A stretch of DNA of 64,000 bases from Niallia sp. Man26 (GCF_022049065.2 NZ_CP095743.1:3301001-3365000); one strand, 5' to 3'; positions 1-8,617 are shown, counted from the stretch's first letter. The notes: generated by a model from the letters alone, not told the origin. Numbers and translations: made by a program.

Positions 1-41
1 GCAAATATTGCTCCCTTCGTTGTTAGATAACTTTAGGTCTA

Positions 42-764
42 TTATTTTTCAGGAATTTCACAGTTATCATCTGTGCAAGCTGCTCCTGCATTTCCTCCTG
101 AAAGGTCTTGCAGTTTAGGTGCGTTTCCTTCTTCTTCCCAAACTTGCTGAAGAGCACGTTTGAATGTTTCAGTCGGCTGTGCGCCTGAGATAGAATACTT
201 TTGATTAATAACAAAAAACGGAACTCCAGTCACTCCCATTTGCTGTGCTAAAGCTTCATCAATTCTGACATCATTTGCATATTTTGTAGAGTCATTTAAA
301 ACAGCTAAAGTTTCTGCTTTTTCTATACCTGCAGATTGAGCAATTTCTACTAATACGTCATGGTCGCTTATCAGCTTTGATTCTGTAAAGTAAGAAGCTA
401 ACAGCTTTTCTGTCATTTCCTTTTCTTTGCCGACAGTTGCCGCAAACTTCGCCAGGCGATGAGCGTCAAATGTATTTGTTGGCTTCATATCATCAAAGTT
501 AAATTGCAAACCGACACCAGCAGCCTGGCTGCCAATTCCTTCATTTGCTCGTTTTGCTTCCTCAATGCTCATGCCGTATTTTTTTGCCAGCGCTTCATTG
601 ATTCCTGTGCCGGAGTAAGGTTTTGCATTTGGGTCTAATTCAAAGCTTTTGAACTCAACCTCTACTTGATCTTTACCAGGAAACTGAGCAATAGCTTCCT
701 CTAAACGGCGCTTGCCTATATAACAAAATGGACATACAAAATCTGACCATACCTCTATTTTCAT
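42..764 (-). CDS. DsbA/FrnE-family thiol-disulfide oxidoreductase
   Basis: Predicted cytoplasmic DsbA-like oxidoreductase of the FrnE / 2-hydroxychromene-2-carboxylate isomerase-like branch, 240 residues. The thioredoxin-type active site CPFC is at residues 11-14, right after the first beta strand (MKIEVWSDFV). The central part is the helical insertion typical of DsbA folds. A cis-proline loop (GVTGVPFFVI) lies near residue 185, followed by an expected C-terminal helix. A Cys pair close to the C terminus (CTDDNC) is an extra feature often seen in bacilli. There is no signal peptide. An AGAGGTC Shine-Dalgarno precedes the ATG. It is a single gene with an unrelated holin gene upstream. The substrate is unknown; a general stress redox role is inference. 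Confidence 0.85.
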   Translation of the reverse strand: MKIEVWSDFVCPFCYIGKRRLEEAIAQFPGKDQVEVEFKSFELDPNAKPYSGTGINEALAKKYGMSIEEAKRANEGIGSQAAGVGLQFNFDDMKPTNTFDAHRLAKFAATVGKEKEMTEKLLASYFTESKLISDHDVLVEIAQSAGIEKAETLAVLNDSTKYANDVRIDEALAQQMGVTGVPFFVINQKYSISGAQPTETFKRALQQVWEEEGNAPKLQDLSGGNAGAACTDDNCEIPEK

Positions 765-891
765 TGTTTTGACCTCTTTTCATCGAGTACTTTGGAATTC
801 CTTCCTAGTCTTTCTGTTCTATTATAAAATAATCACTTTAAATAAAAAATTAATACGCTCAAAAGAAGTCAAAACTCAATTAAACAGAAGA

Positions 892-912
892 AGAGCACCA
901 TCACGGTGCTCT
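892..912 (-). terminator. Hairpin terminator after holin gene
   Basis: Perfect 8-bp inverted repeat AGAGCACC/GGTGCTCT just after the holin stop codon. The T-run on the minus strand is weak. Confidence 0.5.
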
Positions 913-917
913 ATCCT

Positions 918-1157
918 TTATTTCGCGTTCGTAAGATTACTTGCCTTCAAAACTTCCTTCTGCATTTTCCCTTTTGCAGTTACATAGTTATTCTTAAACC
1001 AAGCAATTGCAGCTGCTATAACTGTAAATGCGTTAGTCAGGTAGTTTGTCCAATCCTCACTTGTCCCAGGAATTTCGTATAAACCAAAGGAAACTAGGAC
1101 TTGGTTGACCAATGCGATTGCCAACACTAATGTACGAATGAGTGTACCTCTGTCCAT
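918..1157 (-). CDS. SPP1/XhlB-type phage holin, orphan
   Basis: A 79-residue protein resembling the SPP1-family holins, such as XhlB of defective prophage PBSX. It starts MDRGTLIRTLVLAIALVNQ and contains two hydrophobic segments (about residues 8-25 and 40-56) and the family's conserved IAWFKNNYVTAKGK block, followed by a charged C-terminal tail. Holins form membrane lesions that let phage endolysin out. No endolysin, prophage structural gene or integrase is nearby, so this is an isolated copy. The start at 1157 was chosen because AAGGAG sits 9 nt upstream; the ATG two codons earlier is too close to it. The function could be domesticated. Confidence 0.75.
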   Translation of the reverse strand: MDRGTLIRTLVLAIALVNQVLVSFGLYEIPGTSEDWTNYLTNAFTVIAAAIAWFKNNYVTAKGKMQKEVLKASNLTNAK

Positions 1158-1261
1158 TACCATTCACTCCTTGTTATTAATTTTGCCATTCACCTTATAA
1201 TATGTTAGCTTGTACTATTCTGGTACCGGCATTTGTATTAGGAGAAATGAGGCTTTTCCGC

Positions 1262-1298
1262 AAAAAAAAGATCCCTGCTATTTACAGGAATCTTTTTT
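1262..1298 (-). terminator. Rho-independent terminator of minJ
   Basis: Inverted repeat AAAAGAT.CCTG / CAGG.ATCTTTT with one mismatch. It is followed on the minus strand by a run of eight T, directly downstream of minJ. Confidence 0.75.
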
Positions 1299-1306
1299 AC
1301 CTATGT

Positions 1307-2500
1307 TTATACTGCTTGATTGCCTTTCGCCTTTTCATCCTGAATCATCAGAATGCCAAGCTTATGATAGTCTCCTTCGTACAATGCCCTCTGAGTAAAA
1401 CGAACCTCATGATTTGTATCGAGAACTTCCATTTTGCAATGAGCTGAGTTTTTTTGCAGTGCAGTGTAAAGCTGAATTTCGTCCTGCACTGGAATGCTGT
1501 TCACTTTTGTGATAATTTCACCGATTTTAAGCCCCATCTTATCTGCTGGAGAGTCAGGAACAACACCTAAAATCATGATGCCATTATTTTTTTTCGTGAA
1601 ATAAAAGCCTTTATTTTTTTCCTTCGCTTTTTGACCTGCCGTAATCCATTCACGGCCGATAATAGCCACAATAACACTACCTATAGCCGCAAGAGGGAAA
1701 TAATAAGCAGCTGCCGCACTTATTGCAATAAACAGGCCGAGCCAGAACACCCTTTTGCCGACTGCTCGCACTGCAACGGTAGGATGTACTGCTTGTACAG
1801 CTTGTCTGAATCCTAGCAAAAACGGCACAAGGATGATGGAGTATGTTTGATCACCAACAGTAAAGACCGGCCATCCATCAACAGGAATAGACAGCACTCC
1901 TTCTGGAAGAAACAGAAACAATGGCACAAGCCAAGCTCTTTCTGACAAATGGATGCCGATTGCTTGTCCCCTGCTGCTTTTTGTCAGGCGAGGTGATGTT
2001 CCTTTGCTGCCATTCTTCTGAATCAGCAAGCCCTCTGCTGCAAGCAGCAAGCCTAACACCGCAACAGCAGTTGGAAAGATATATGTATCTCCGCCAATTA
2101 CGCTCTCAGAAAAGAGGAAGAAATCCCATCCCATATACAGAGAAGCGATGCTTGCCAATATTCCAAGACCAACAGTATACACGGGAGAAAGCAAACGTGT
2201 CTTCCAAATTAAGCTTAGAAGCAGAGTGAAGATGCCTGTATAGATAACCATTTCCATCGGCACTACGAGAACTAATCCAATCGATATTATCGATAGGCAC
2301 AATCCTATAATGACGCCAACAGGCAGAAGCTGTTTCAGCTCAAAATAAGCATTCAATGCCCTGATGGTGAAATCCTTTCGCTCCTTCTTCACCCTTGAGA
2401 CACCTAAATAGGCTGCTAACAAAAAGGAAAGATAAAACAAAGGATGAAGAAATAGTTTTCCAAACCCCTTTAATAATTCAATTAGCCAATCTTGCCACAT
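1307..2500 (-). CDS. minJ: MinJ, division topology protein with PDZ domain
   Basis: Membrane protein of 397 residues, the same length as B. subtilis MinJ. In that species MinJ bridges DivIVA and MinD at poles and septa and so restricts FtsZ. The sequence shows about six to eight hydrophobic helices through residues 10-280. A C-terminal cytoplasmic PDZ domain follows, with the motif GVVPDSPADKMGLKIGEII and a later NSIPVQDEIQLY segment. The ATG at 2500 has AGGTGG 8 nt upstream; the longer frame from a GTG at 2512 would put this Shine-Dalgarno inside the gene. In B. subtilis minJ follows ctpB; here ctpB is 6.5 kb upstream. Recognition rests on domain layout, length and regional synteny. Confidence 0.85.
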   Translation of the reverse strand: MWQDWLIELLKGFGKLFLHPLFYLSFLLAAYLGVSRVKKERKDFTIRALNAYFELKQLLPVGVIIGLCLSIISIGLVLVVPMEMVIYTGIFTLLLSLIWKTRLLSPVYTVGLGILASIASLYMGWDFFLFSESVIGGDTYIFPTAVAVLGLLLAAEGLLIQKNGSKGTSPRLTKSSRGQAIGIHLSERAWLVPLFLFLPEGVLSIPVDGWPVFTVGDQTYSIILVPFLLGFRQAVQAVHPTVAVRAVGKRVFWLGLFIAISAAAAYYFPLAAIGSVIVAIIGREWITAGQKAKEKNKGFYFTKKNNGIMILGVVPDSPADKMGLKIGEIITKVNSIPVQDEIQLYTALQKNSAHCKMEVLDTNHEVRFTQRALYEGDYHKLGILMIQDEKAKGNQAV

Positions 2501-2653
2501 GAAGAGTCCCACCTTTTTTTAAAACTAGTTGAAATTACTATATGCACAAGAACGTGATATTCCTCATAATATAAATCTATTATATTCTACTAGCAAACTA
2601 ATAGAAAGCCCAGGAGAGATAATTTCATATAAGAATAATCAAAACCAATAAAT

Positions 2654-2677
2654 AAAGCCTGCCAGAAACGGCAGGCT
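2654..2677 (-). terminator. Terminator of the rpiB-tkt operon
   Basis: Perfect 9-bp stem AAGCCTGCC/GGCAGGCTT with a 6-nt loop, directly after the tkt stop codon. A T-rich tail (TTTATTT) follows on the minus strand. Confidence 0.8.
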
Positions 2678-2684
2678 TCTATTG

Positions 2685-4700
2685 TTATTTCGCAGCTTCT
2701 ATAGCTGCTTTAATTTTCGCCTTCACATTCTCTACTGTGAAGCCGTATTCTTGGAAAAGCTTATCAGCTGGAGCAGATGCACCGAAATGATCGATTGTAA
2801 TATGCTCTCCTTTAGCACCGATATACTCTCTCCATCCTAATGAAGCACCTGCTTCGATTGCTACACGAGCTTGAATGCTGTCTGGAAGCACGCTGTCTTT
2901 ATAGCTTTGAGACTGCTTTTCGAACAAGTCCCAGCTTGGCATGCTGACAACACCTACAGAAATTCCGTCTGCTTCAAGTTCTGCTTGTGCTTGAATGGCT
3001 AGAGACACTTCAGATCCGCTCGCAAGCAGCAAACCTTGCGTCTCCCCTTTTGCGGCAGAAACGGTATAAGCTCCTTTACTTACGCCATTAAATGCCTCAG
3101 CCTTAGTTAAATCCAATGTAGGCAAGTTTTGGCGAGTCAGCACTAATGCAGTTGGAGTATCCTTGCTTTCCAAGGCAATTTGCCATGCGGCTGCTGTTTC
3201 CTTAGCATCAGCAGGACGAATGACAGACAGACCTGGCATTGCACGCAAGGAAGCAAGCTGCTCAACCGGCTCATGCGTTGGTCCGTCTTCACCGACAGCA
3301 ATACTGTCATGTGTGAAAACATATGTGACAGGAAGCTTCATTAATGCTGCAAGACGGATAGCAGGACGCAGATAGTCAGAGAAAACAAAGAATGTCGCTC
3401 CAAACACCTTCACACCGCCATGCAATGCCATACCATTAATAGCTGCACCCATCGCAAATTCACGTACGCCAAACCAAATATTTTTAGCTGCATAGCCATC
3501 CAGACCAAAGTTCTTTTCATGACCGATCAGCGTTTTATTAGAGCCTGCCAAGTCAGCTGAACCGCCGATGAATGCTGGAATTGCTTTTGCCGCTGCTTGA
3601 ATGCTCTTTCCAGAAGAATCTCTTGTTGCCATTGCGCTTCCAGCTTCGAAATCAGGCAAGCTTTCTTGAAGATTCGCTGGCACTTCCCCTTTAATTGCTG
3701 TTTCCAGCTGAGTTGCAAGCTCCGGATATTCCTCTTTATAAGCTTCATACATTTTATTCCACTCATTTTCCTTTGTCTGACCTTCAGCAGCTAAACCTGC
3801 ATAGTGCTCAGCAACCTCTGTAGGCACATGGAATGCTTCTTCATATTCCCAGCTGTAAGCTTGCTTTGCAAGCAATGTTTCGTCAGCTCCAAGCGGTGCA
3901 CCGTGGGAAGCTGATTTACCGCCTTTATTGGGCGAACCGTAGCCAATAACTGTCTTAACTTCAATCAATGTCGGCACATCTGATTTCTTCGCTTGTGCAA
4001 TAGCTGCTTGAATTGCCGCGATATCATTGCCATCCTCAACACGAAGAACCTCCCAGCCATATGCTTCAAAACGCTTTTGCACACTTTCTGAGAAGGAAAG
4101 ATGAAGATCACCGTCAAGAGAAATATCATTGGAATCATATAGAACAACCAATCTTCCAAGCTTTAGATGTGCTGCAAGGGATGCTGCTTCTGCTGAAACC
4201 CCCTCCATTAAATCACCGTCGCCGCAGATGCTGTATGTATAATGATCAACAACTTGATAGTCGCCTTTATTGTATGTCTCAGCAAGATGTCTTTCTGCCA
4301 TTGCCATACCTACTGCCATCGCAATCCCTTGTCCAAGCGGACCTGTTGTTGCTTCCACTCCAGGAGTGTGGCCGAATTCTGGATGTCCAGGTGTTTTGCT
4401 TCCCCATTGACGGAAGTTCTTCAAGTCGTCGATGCTCACTCCGTAGTTGAACAGGTGAAGCAGGCTGTATAACAGCATAGAGCCATGTCCTGCAGATAAG
4501 ACGAAGCGGTCACGGTTAAACCATTCAGGATTGGCAGGGTTATGATTCATTTCCTTTGCCCAAAGCGCATACGCCATCGGTGCTGCACCCATCGGCATTC
4601 CTGGGTGGCCAGAGTTGGATTTCTCGATGGCATCAATGGAAAGTGTTCTAATAGTATTGACCGCCATTTGTTCAATATTTGTCTTCGTCAATTCGCTCAT
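2685..4700 (-). CDS. tkt: Transketolase
   Basis: Thiamine-diphosphate transketolase of the non-oxidative pentose phosphate pathway, moving two-carbon units between ketoses and aldoses. It is 671 residues, the normal family length. The N-terminal TPP domain has [14 protein letters not shown] near residue 71 and the cofactor motif GDGDLMEG at 160-167, followed by [10 protein letters not shown]. The middle pyrimidine-binding domain has the [15 protein letters not shown] loop, followed by the SVIRPAD strand. A C-terminal transketolase domain follows. It is the last gene of a three-gene operon after rpiB and a degenerate phosphofructokinase homologue, 27 bp downstream of the latter. A strong hairpin terminator follows. 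Confidence 0.97.
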   Translation of the reverse strand: MSELTKTNIEQMAVNTIRTLSIDAIEKSNSGHPGMPMGAAPMAYALWAKEMNHNPANPEWFNRDRFVLSAGHGSMLLYSLLHLFNYGVSIDDLKNFRQWGSKTPGHPEFGHTPGVEATTGPLGQGIAMAVGMAMAERHLAETYNKGDYQVVDHYTYSICGDGDLMEGVSAEAASLAAHLKLGRLVVLYDSNDISLDGDLHLSFSESVQKRFEAYGWEVLRVEDGNDIAAIQAAIAQAKKSDVPTLIEVKTVIGYGSPNKGGKSASHGAPLGADETLLAKQAYSWEYEEAFHVPTEVAEHYAGLAAEGQTKENEWNKMYEAYKEEYPELATQLETAIKGEVPANLQESLPDFEAGSAMATRDSSGKSIQAAAKAIPAFIGGSADLAGSNKTLIGHEKNFGLDGYAAKNIWFGVREFAMGAAINGMALHGGVKVFGATFFVFSDYLRPAIRLAALMKLPVTYVFTHDSIAVGEDGPTHEPVEQLASLRAMPGLSVIRPADAKETAAAWQIALESKDTPTALVLTRQNLPTLDLTKAEAFNGVSKGAYTVSAAKGETQGLLLASGSEVSLAIQAQAELEADGISVGVVSMPSWDLFEKQSQSYKDSVLPDSIQARVAIEAGASLGWREYIGAKGEHITIDHFGASAPADKLFQEYGFTVENVKAKIKAAIEAAK

Positions 4701-4727
4701 CTATACCAGTCCTTTATCAGGTTTTTA

Positions 4728-5594
4728 TTATTTCTTTATAAATGCAATTTCGTCCGTTTGTACAGCCAATTGGCCTGTTTCTTGCTTTTGCTCTAACCAA
4801 GAAAGAATCCCGCCTGTCAGTCTGTTAGCTAAAATTCGGTCAGCTGCTGTCGGGTTTGTCCCCATACAAAGTGCCTCATCGATTTCCGTATATTTAAAAT
4901 CTACTTTCAGATGGTCAACAACTTGTTCTATTGCTGAAGCATGTGCAGCAGCACTATATACAAGGACAGAAGAAGTGTTCCATTCTGTAAAGCTTGCTTC
5001 GATGCGTTCCTTTAGTGCGTCCATTTCATCTGCTCCAAATTCAGGAGCAAAGAAATGCCCGTCTCCTGCACTCGAAATGTCCTCCAGCATTTTAATGGAG
5101 GGGCTTCCATCTATAGAAAAACCGAATAACCGCGGATTGTCATATTTCAAGGAGTTAATTGTATCCTTCACTCTAAGAATATTATCGACGATGCTGTTCA
5201 CCGCTGTATCATAACCAAGCGTGGTTTCAGAACCTTCTATATCATTAAAAATTGACACCGGAACAAATAAAGAGCGTACGGAAGAATGGTCAGCCAAATA
5301 GCTTGTCCATTTTTCTTTCGCCTCTGCATTTCCAATGACAACAGCAGTATCTACTGCAGAAAAAATTTCTTCCCATTTATCATCTTCAGGATATGCAGAC
5401 ATCATAAGCATTGAATCGCTCAAGTAAGGAGAGTCGCTGTTTATGTTAAGCTCCTTATATCTTGCTGTTCCCGTTCCCTTTTCTATCTCCATTCCAACCA
5501 ATTCGTGCTTAGGAGTTAAATGAAGCTGCAACTTATACACTATTTGTTTGACCCCTGCAGGCAAACTCCCAAAGACAATTACTCCAACTTTCAA
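4728..5594 (-). CDS. Degenerate 6-phosphofructokinase-like protein (probable pseudoenzyme)
   Basis: A 288-residue protein that aligns along its whole length with ATP-dependent 6-phosphofructokinase (usually about 320). Recognisable blocks are VGVIVFGSLPAGVKQIVYKL (the PFK GGDAPGMNA region), TTLGYDTAVNSIVDNILRV (PFK TIGFDTALNTVIDAIDKI) and NPTAADRILANRL (PFK SPTAFDRVLASRL). The functional motifs are replaced. ATP-binding GGDGS reads GNAEA. Catalytic TIDND reads SIFND, losing the Asp base. Substrate motif MGRHAGD reads FSIDGSP. QRGG is absent. So it probably cannot phosphorylate fructose 6-phosphate. Its place between rpiB and tkt suggests a regulatory or sugar-phosphate-binding role, which is inference. 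The frame is intact with conserved spacing, so it is not a decaying pseudogene. Confidence 0.75.
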   Translation of the reverse strand: MKVGVIVFGSLPAGVKQIVYKLQLHLTPKHELVGMEIEKGTGTARYKELNINSDSPYLSDSMLMMSAYPEDDKWEEIFSAVDTAVVIGNAEAKEKWTSYLADHSSVRSLFVPVSIFNDIEGSETTLGYDTAVNSIVDNILRVKDTINSLKYDNPRLFGFSIDGSPSIKMLEDISSAGDGHFFAPEFGADEMDALKERIEASFTEWNTSSVLVYSAAAHASAIEQVVDHLKVDFKYTEIDEALCMGTNPTAADRILANRLTGGILSWLEQKQETGQLAVQTDEIAFIKK

Positions 5595-5731
5595 AGCATT
5601 TTACCCCCTAATTAATTGCATGCGTTTTTAATTTCATATAATGGTATTATATAGGATTATGAGAGCAATGGAAAAAAACTTGTCTTTTTAGGGGATTTTT
5701 TCTGGCAGATTTTTCAGAGTTATCCCTTAAA

Positions 5732-6175
5732 TTATAGCCCTGCCTCCAGTTCACCGATAGCATTGACCCTTTGGGCATGCCTGCCTCCTAAAAACTCAGC
5801 ATTCAGCCATGTTTCTACTATCGTCAACGCTAATCCTTCACCGGTTACACGCTCGCCAAGACAGAGAACATTGCTGTCATTATGCTCTCTTGTCGCTTTT
5901 GCTGTGAATACATCTCCTACTGCAGCAGCACGAATACCTTTGATTTTATTAGCGGCAATGCTCATCCCAATTCCTGTACCGCAACAGAGAATTCCTAAAT
6001 CAACTTCTTTACAATTAATAGCATCTCCTACTGTTTTCGCATAACCAGGAAAATCAACACTATCTGTGCTCGTGCAGCCAAAATCGAGAACTGTCATACC
6101 ACTACCCTCCAAGTAGGCCTTAACAGCCTCCTTTAAATGAAAGCCGCCATGGTCGCTTGCGATCGCCAGCTTCAT
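5732..6175 (-). CDS. rpiB: Ribose-5-phosphate isomerase B
   Basis: RpiB/LacA/LacB-family isomerase, 147 residues, interconverting ribose 5-phosphate and ribulose 5-phosphate. Visible signatures are the N-terminal IASDHGGFHLKE, the anion-binding CCGTGIGMSIAANK loop holding the catalytic Cys, and EHNDSNVLCLGERV followed by the closing ETWL.AEFLGGRHAQRV. It is the first gene of an operon with a phosphofructokinase-like gene 137 bp downstream and then tkt. Its upstream region contains several GTACGTAC elements. B. subtilis has a related gene (ywlF) elsewhere, so placement in this operon is unusual. Confidence 0.95.
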   Translation of the reverse strand: MKLAIASDHGGFHLKEAVKAYLEGSGMTVLDFGCTSTDSVDFPGYAKTVGDAINCKEVDLGILCCGTGIGMSIAANKIKGIRAAAVGDVFTAKATREHNDSNVLCLGERVTGEGLALTIVETWLNAEFLGGRHAQRVNAIGELEAGL

Positions 6176-6225
6176 TCACCTATCCCCTTTCCAACTGATT
6201 ATCTTTTTCTATGGTAAACTTGATG

Positions 6226-6322
6226 ACACGTACATTCTACCATATATTCGTACGTACATGTATAGGTAAATTGGTGAATTAACTTAAAAGTTATCCTTAC
6301 AACCTTGTTGGTACGTACATGA
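6226..6322 (-). promoter_or_regulatory. Promoter/operator region of rpiB operon with GTACGTAC palindromes
   Basis: Two perfect GTACGTAC palindromes (6250-6257 and 6311-6318; centres 61 bp apart) and a weaker CGTACAT half site (6229-6235). On the minus strand a TAGAAT -10 (about 6234-6239) lies directly beside the first palindrome, so that palindrome falls in the -35/-10 space. The 16-mer at 6246-6261 matches the published AraR consensus of B. subtilis (ATTTGTACGTACAAAT) at 13 of 16 positions; the one at 6307-6322 matches at 11. The same core also occurs in the hxlR-type promoter at 8565-8580, so the bound regulator is uncertain. Confidence 0.55.
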
Positions 6323-6375
6323 TAAGAATAGATGGTGATATTAAATTTAAAGCCTTTTACCACTAGCTAATCAAT

Positions 6376-6410
6376 AAAGGCCTGCTCCCATAGTGGAAGC
6401 AGACCTTTTT
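6376..6410 (-). terminator. Terminator of MFS/aldo-keto reductase operon
   Basis: Imperfect stem AAAGG.CTGCT.CCA / TGG.AGCAG.CCTTT right after the reductase stop codon. Confidence 0.65.
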
Positions 6411-6414
6411 CGTA

Positions 6415-7254
6415 TTAAAAATCAAAATTATCTGGATCTGGACCTACACGCAGATTTTCGTTCAATTCAGTGATTTGCTCCATTTCTTTATCAGTCAATA
6501 TGAAGTCAAACACATCAGCATTTTCAATAATTCGATGCTCTTTAATAGATTTAGGGATTGTGATAATCCCATTTTGCAAGTCCCAACGGATGATAACTTG
6601 TGCTACAGATTTATTGTACTTTGCCCCAATGCTTTTTAACAACTCATGATCCAGGAGCTGACCTTGCATTAATGGCGACCATGCTTCCACTTGGATACCG
6701 TGAAGTTGGCAGAAGACTCTTACTTCTGTTTGTGTAAGTTTTGGATGGAACTCGACTTGATTAATCATCGGCATTATTTCTGCGTCCTTCATTAAATCTT
6801 CAAGATGGTGAACCTGAAAGTTGCTGACACCGATTGCCTTAACTTTTTTATTCTTATAAAGAGTTTCTAGCGCTCTCCATGCTTCCTTGTACTTTCCAGC
6901 CTTTGGCCAATGAATTAAATATAAATCCAAGTAATCAAGACCTAACTTCTCTAAGCTAGCCTCAAATGCGGCCAATGTTTTTTCATAACCAAGGTCATCA
7001 TTCCAGACTTTCGATGTAATGAAGAGATCTTCCCGGCTAATTCCAGCAAGCTCGATTCCCTCCTTAATTCCTTGGCCGACACCTGCTTCATTTTGGTAAA
7101 TAGCTGCTGTATCAATACTGCGGTACCCGTTTTTAATCGCGGCACGAACAGATTCTACAACTGTTGCTCCATCCTCAACTTGAAATACTCCTAATCCGAG
7201 CCATGGCATTTTTACTCCATTTGCTAATGCGACTGTATCTTGTAAATGTTTCAT
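6415..7254 (-). CDS. Aldo/keto reductase (YvgN-type)
   Basis: NADPH-dependent aldo/keto reductase of 279 residues, close in type to B. subtilis YvgN/YtbE (glyoxal or methylglyoxal reductase) and 2,5-diketo-gluconate reductases. The catalytic tetrad is visible: Asp in RSIDTAAIYQNE, the Tyr in the same motif, Lys in FITSKVWND and His in YLIHWPKAGKYKEAW. The cofactor-binding C-terminal part has IPKSIKEHRIIENADVFDF. The gene starts one base before the stop of the upstream MFS gene in the same transcript, which suggests shared control by the divergent HxlR-type regulator. A role in detoxifying reactive carbonyls is inferred from the family. Confidence 0.92.
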   Translation of the reverse strand: MKHLQDTVALANGVKMPWLGLGVFQVEDGATVVESVRAAIKNGYRSIDTAAIYQNEAGVGQGIKEGIELAGISREDLFITSKVWNDDLGYEKTLAAFEASLEKLGLDYLDLYLIHWPKAGKYKEAWRALETLYKNKKVKAIGVSNFQVHHLEDLMKDAEIMPMINQVEFHPKLTQTEVRVFCQLHGIQVEAWSPLMQGQLLDHELLKSIGAKYNKSVAQVIIRWDLQNGIITIPKSIKEHRIIENADVFDFILTDKEMEQITELNENLRVGPDPDNFDF

Positions 7255-7255
7255 A

Positions 7256-8455
7256 TTATTTACCCCATTCCTTTTTATTTGCTTTTTTCTCTAACACTAA
7301 GCTCCAGCCAGTCAGAAGTACTGCGGCTGCTACCATTACTCCGCCGACCCAAGCTGTATGAATTAAACCTAATGAGTTAGTAACAACTCCACCTAAATAA
7401 GAACCAATCGCGATACCTGCATTGAAGGCAGCGATATTAACAGCAGAGGCGACATCAACTGCTCCAGGCACATACCGCTCTGCAAGCATCACAACATAAA
7501 CTTGCAGTCCAGGCACATTCATAAACGCCAACAGACCCATTAATATAATCATCGCAAGGCCTGCACCTTTATACGGCAAGGCAAAGATAAGCAAAAATAG
7601 GATGATAGCTTGTGCTATAAACATGTAAAACAGAGCTGTGAGCGGCTTTTTATTAGAAAGCCTGCCTCCAATCATATTCCCTGCTGCGATGGCCATTCCA
7701 TATAAAAGCAGGATGCCTGCAACTGTGCTTTCCTTGAAACCAGTGATTTCATGAAGAAGCGGTGAAAGATACGTAAAGACAACAAATGTCCCCCCGTAGC
7801 CTAATGCTGTGATAATGAACAAAAGCAGCAATCTGCTCTTAGTCACTAACGAAAGCTGATCTTTAAACGTAGAAGGCTTGGCCTTAGAAAGATTCTTCGG
7901 GACAAGAATGCTATTGGCAATAAATGCGATAATACCAACAAGCACTATTGCAACAAATGCTAATCGCCAGCCGAATTGCTGGCCGATAAATGTTCCAATT
8001 GGCACACCAGTTATGGTTGCTACTGTTAGTCCTGTGAACATAATTGAAATAGCACTTGCTCTTTTATCCTTGCTGACAAGATCTGCTGCAATCGTTGAGC
8101 CGATTGACATGAAGATACCATGTGATAATGCAGAGATTATTCTTGCTATTAACAAGACAGTAAGGCTGCTCGCTGCTGCAGCAATGCTGTTACCAATAAT
8201 AAATACGATCACAATCCATAATAATAATGTTTTTCTGGAAACTCTTGAGGTGATGGACGTCAAAACTGGCGCACCGATTGTAACACCAAGAGCGTAAATG
8301 GATACTGTCAATCCTGCTGCAGTAATGCTGACATTCAAGTCTGCTGAAATTAAAGGCAGAAGACCGACACTAATAAATTCTGTTGTACCAATTGCGAAAG
8401 CACTGACTGCCAATGCAAGCAAGGCATACACGCTTCCATTCTTACGATTACTCAT
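7256..8455 (-). CDS. MFS exporter, 12-TM drug/sugar efflux type
   Basis: Major facilitator of about 399 residues with twelve predicted membrane helices, in the DHA1/AraJ-YdhP-like group. The sequence carries the GTTEFISVGLLP motif in helix 1 that marks this efflux subfamily. LTSITSRVSRKTLL follows as the cytoplasmic loop 2-3 motif. The start at 8455 is chosen over the longer frame to 8551 because AAGGAGGACAT stands directly before this ATG and the extra 32 residues lack membrane or family character. It overlaps or abuts the aldo/keto reductase gene downstream. The divergent HxlR-type gene is the likely regulator. The substrate is unknown. Confidence 0.88.
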   Translation of the reverse strand: MSNRKNGSVYALLALAVSAFAIGTTEFISVGLLPLISADLNVSITAAGLTVSIYALGVTIGAPVLTSITSRVSRKTLLLWIVIVFIIGNSIAAAASSLTVLLIARIISALSHGIFMSIGSTIAADLVSKDKRASAISIMFTGLTVATITGVPIGTFIGQQFGWRLAFVAIVLVGIIAFIANSILVPKNLSKAKPSTFKDQLSLVTKSRLLLLFIITALGYGGTFVVFTYLSPLLHEITGFKESTVAGILLLYGMAIAAGNMIGGRLSNKKPLTALFYMFIAQAIILFLLIFALPYKGAGLAMIILMGLLAFMNVPGLQVYVVMLAERYVPGAVDVASAVNIAAFNAGIAIGSYLGGVVTNSLGLIHTAWVGGVMVAAAVLLTGWSLVLEKKANKKEWGK

Positions 8456-8486
8456 ATGTCCTCCTTCTTGATGCTTGATATATAAT

Positions 8487-8498
8487 GATCCACTAGTG
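8487..8498. promoter_or_regulatory. Palindrome TCCACTAGTGGA in the MFS promoter region
   Basis: Perfect 12-bp palindrome 32 bp upstream of the MFS start codon, in the divergent intergenic region. It is a candidate operator distinct from the AAAGTAC elements nearby. The binding protein is unknown. Confidence 0.35.
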
Positions 8499-8564
8499 GA
8501 ATGAATTTTTATCAGCTTGCTTTTCGGCCGGCAAATGTTATTATGAATCATATAGATATCTTTG

Positions 8565-8617
8565 AAAAGTACGTACTTTTTTGTGATATAGGCACCGCAA
8601 AGTACTATAGGTACTTT
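8565..8617. promoter_or_regulatory. Paired inverted repeats, likely HxlR-type operator
   Basis: Perfect palindrome AAAAGTACGTACTTTT at 8565-8580 and a second inverted repeat AAAGTAC-N5-GTACTTT at 8599-8617, centres 35.5 bp apart. The first sits just after a TTGAAA -35-like hexamer (8562-8567), upstream of the regulator gene. HxlR-family proteins (YodB, HypR, HxlR) bind GTAC/TACT-type dyads. Control of both this gene and the divergent exporter is inferred. Confidence 0.6.

Noticed and set aside
4615..5214. 199-codon plus-strand frame
   Set aside because: Antisense to tkt and the phosphofructokinase-like gene, Cys/Ser-rich shadow composition.
4728..5594. The phosphofructokinase-like gene as a decaying pseudogene
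   Set aside because: The reading frame is intact, spacing to neighbours is tight and structural motifs are preserved while only the catalytic ones are replaced.
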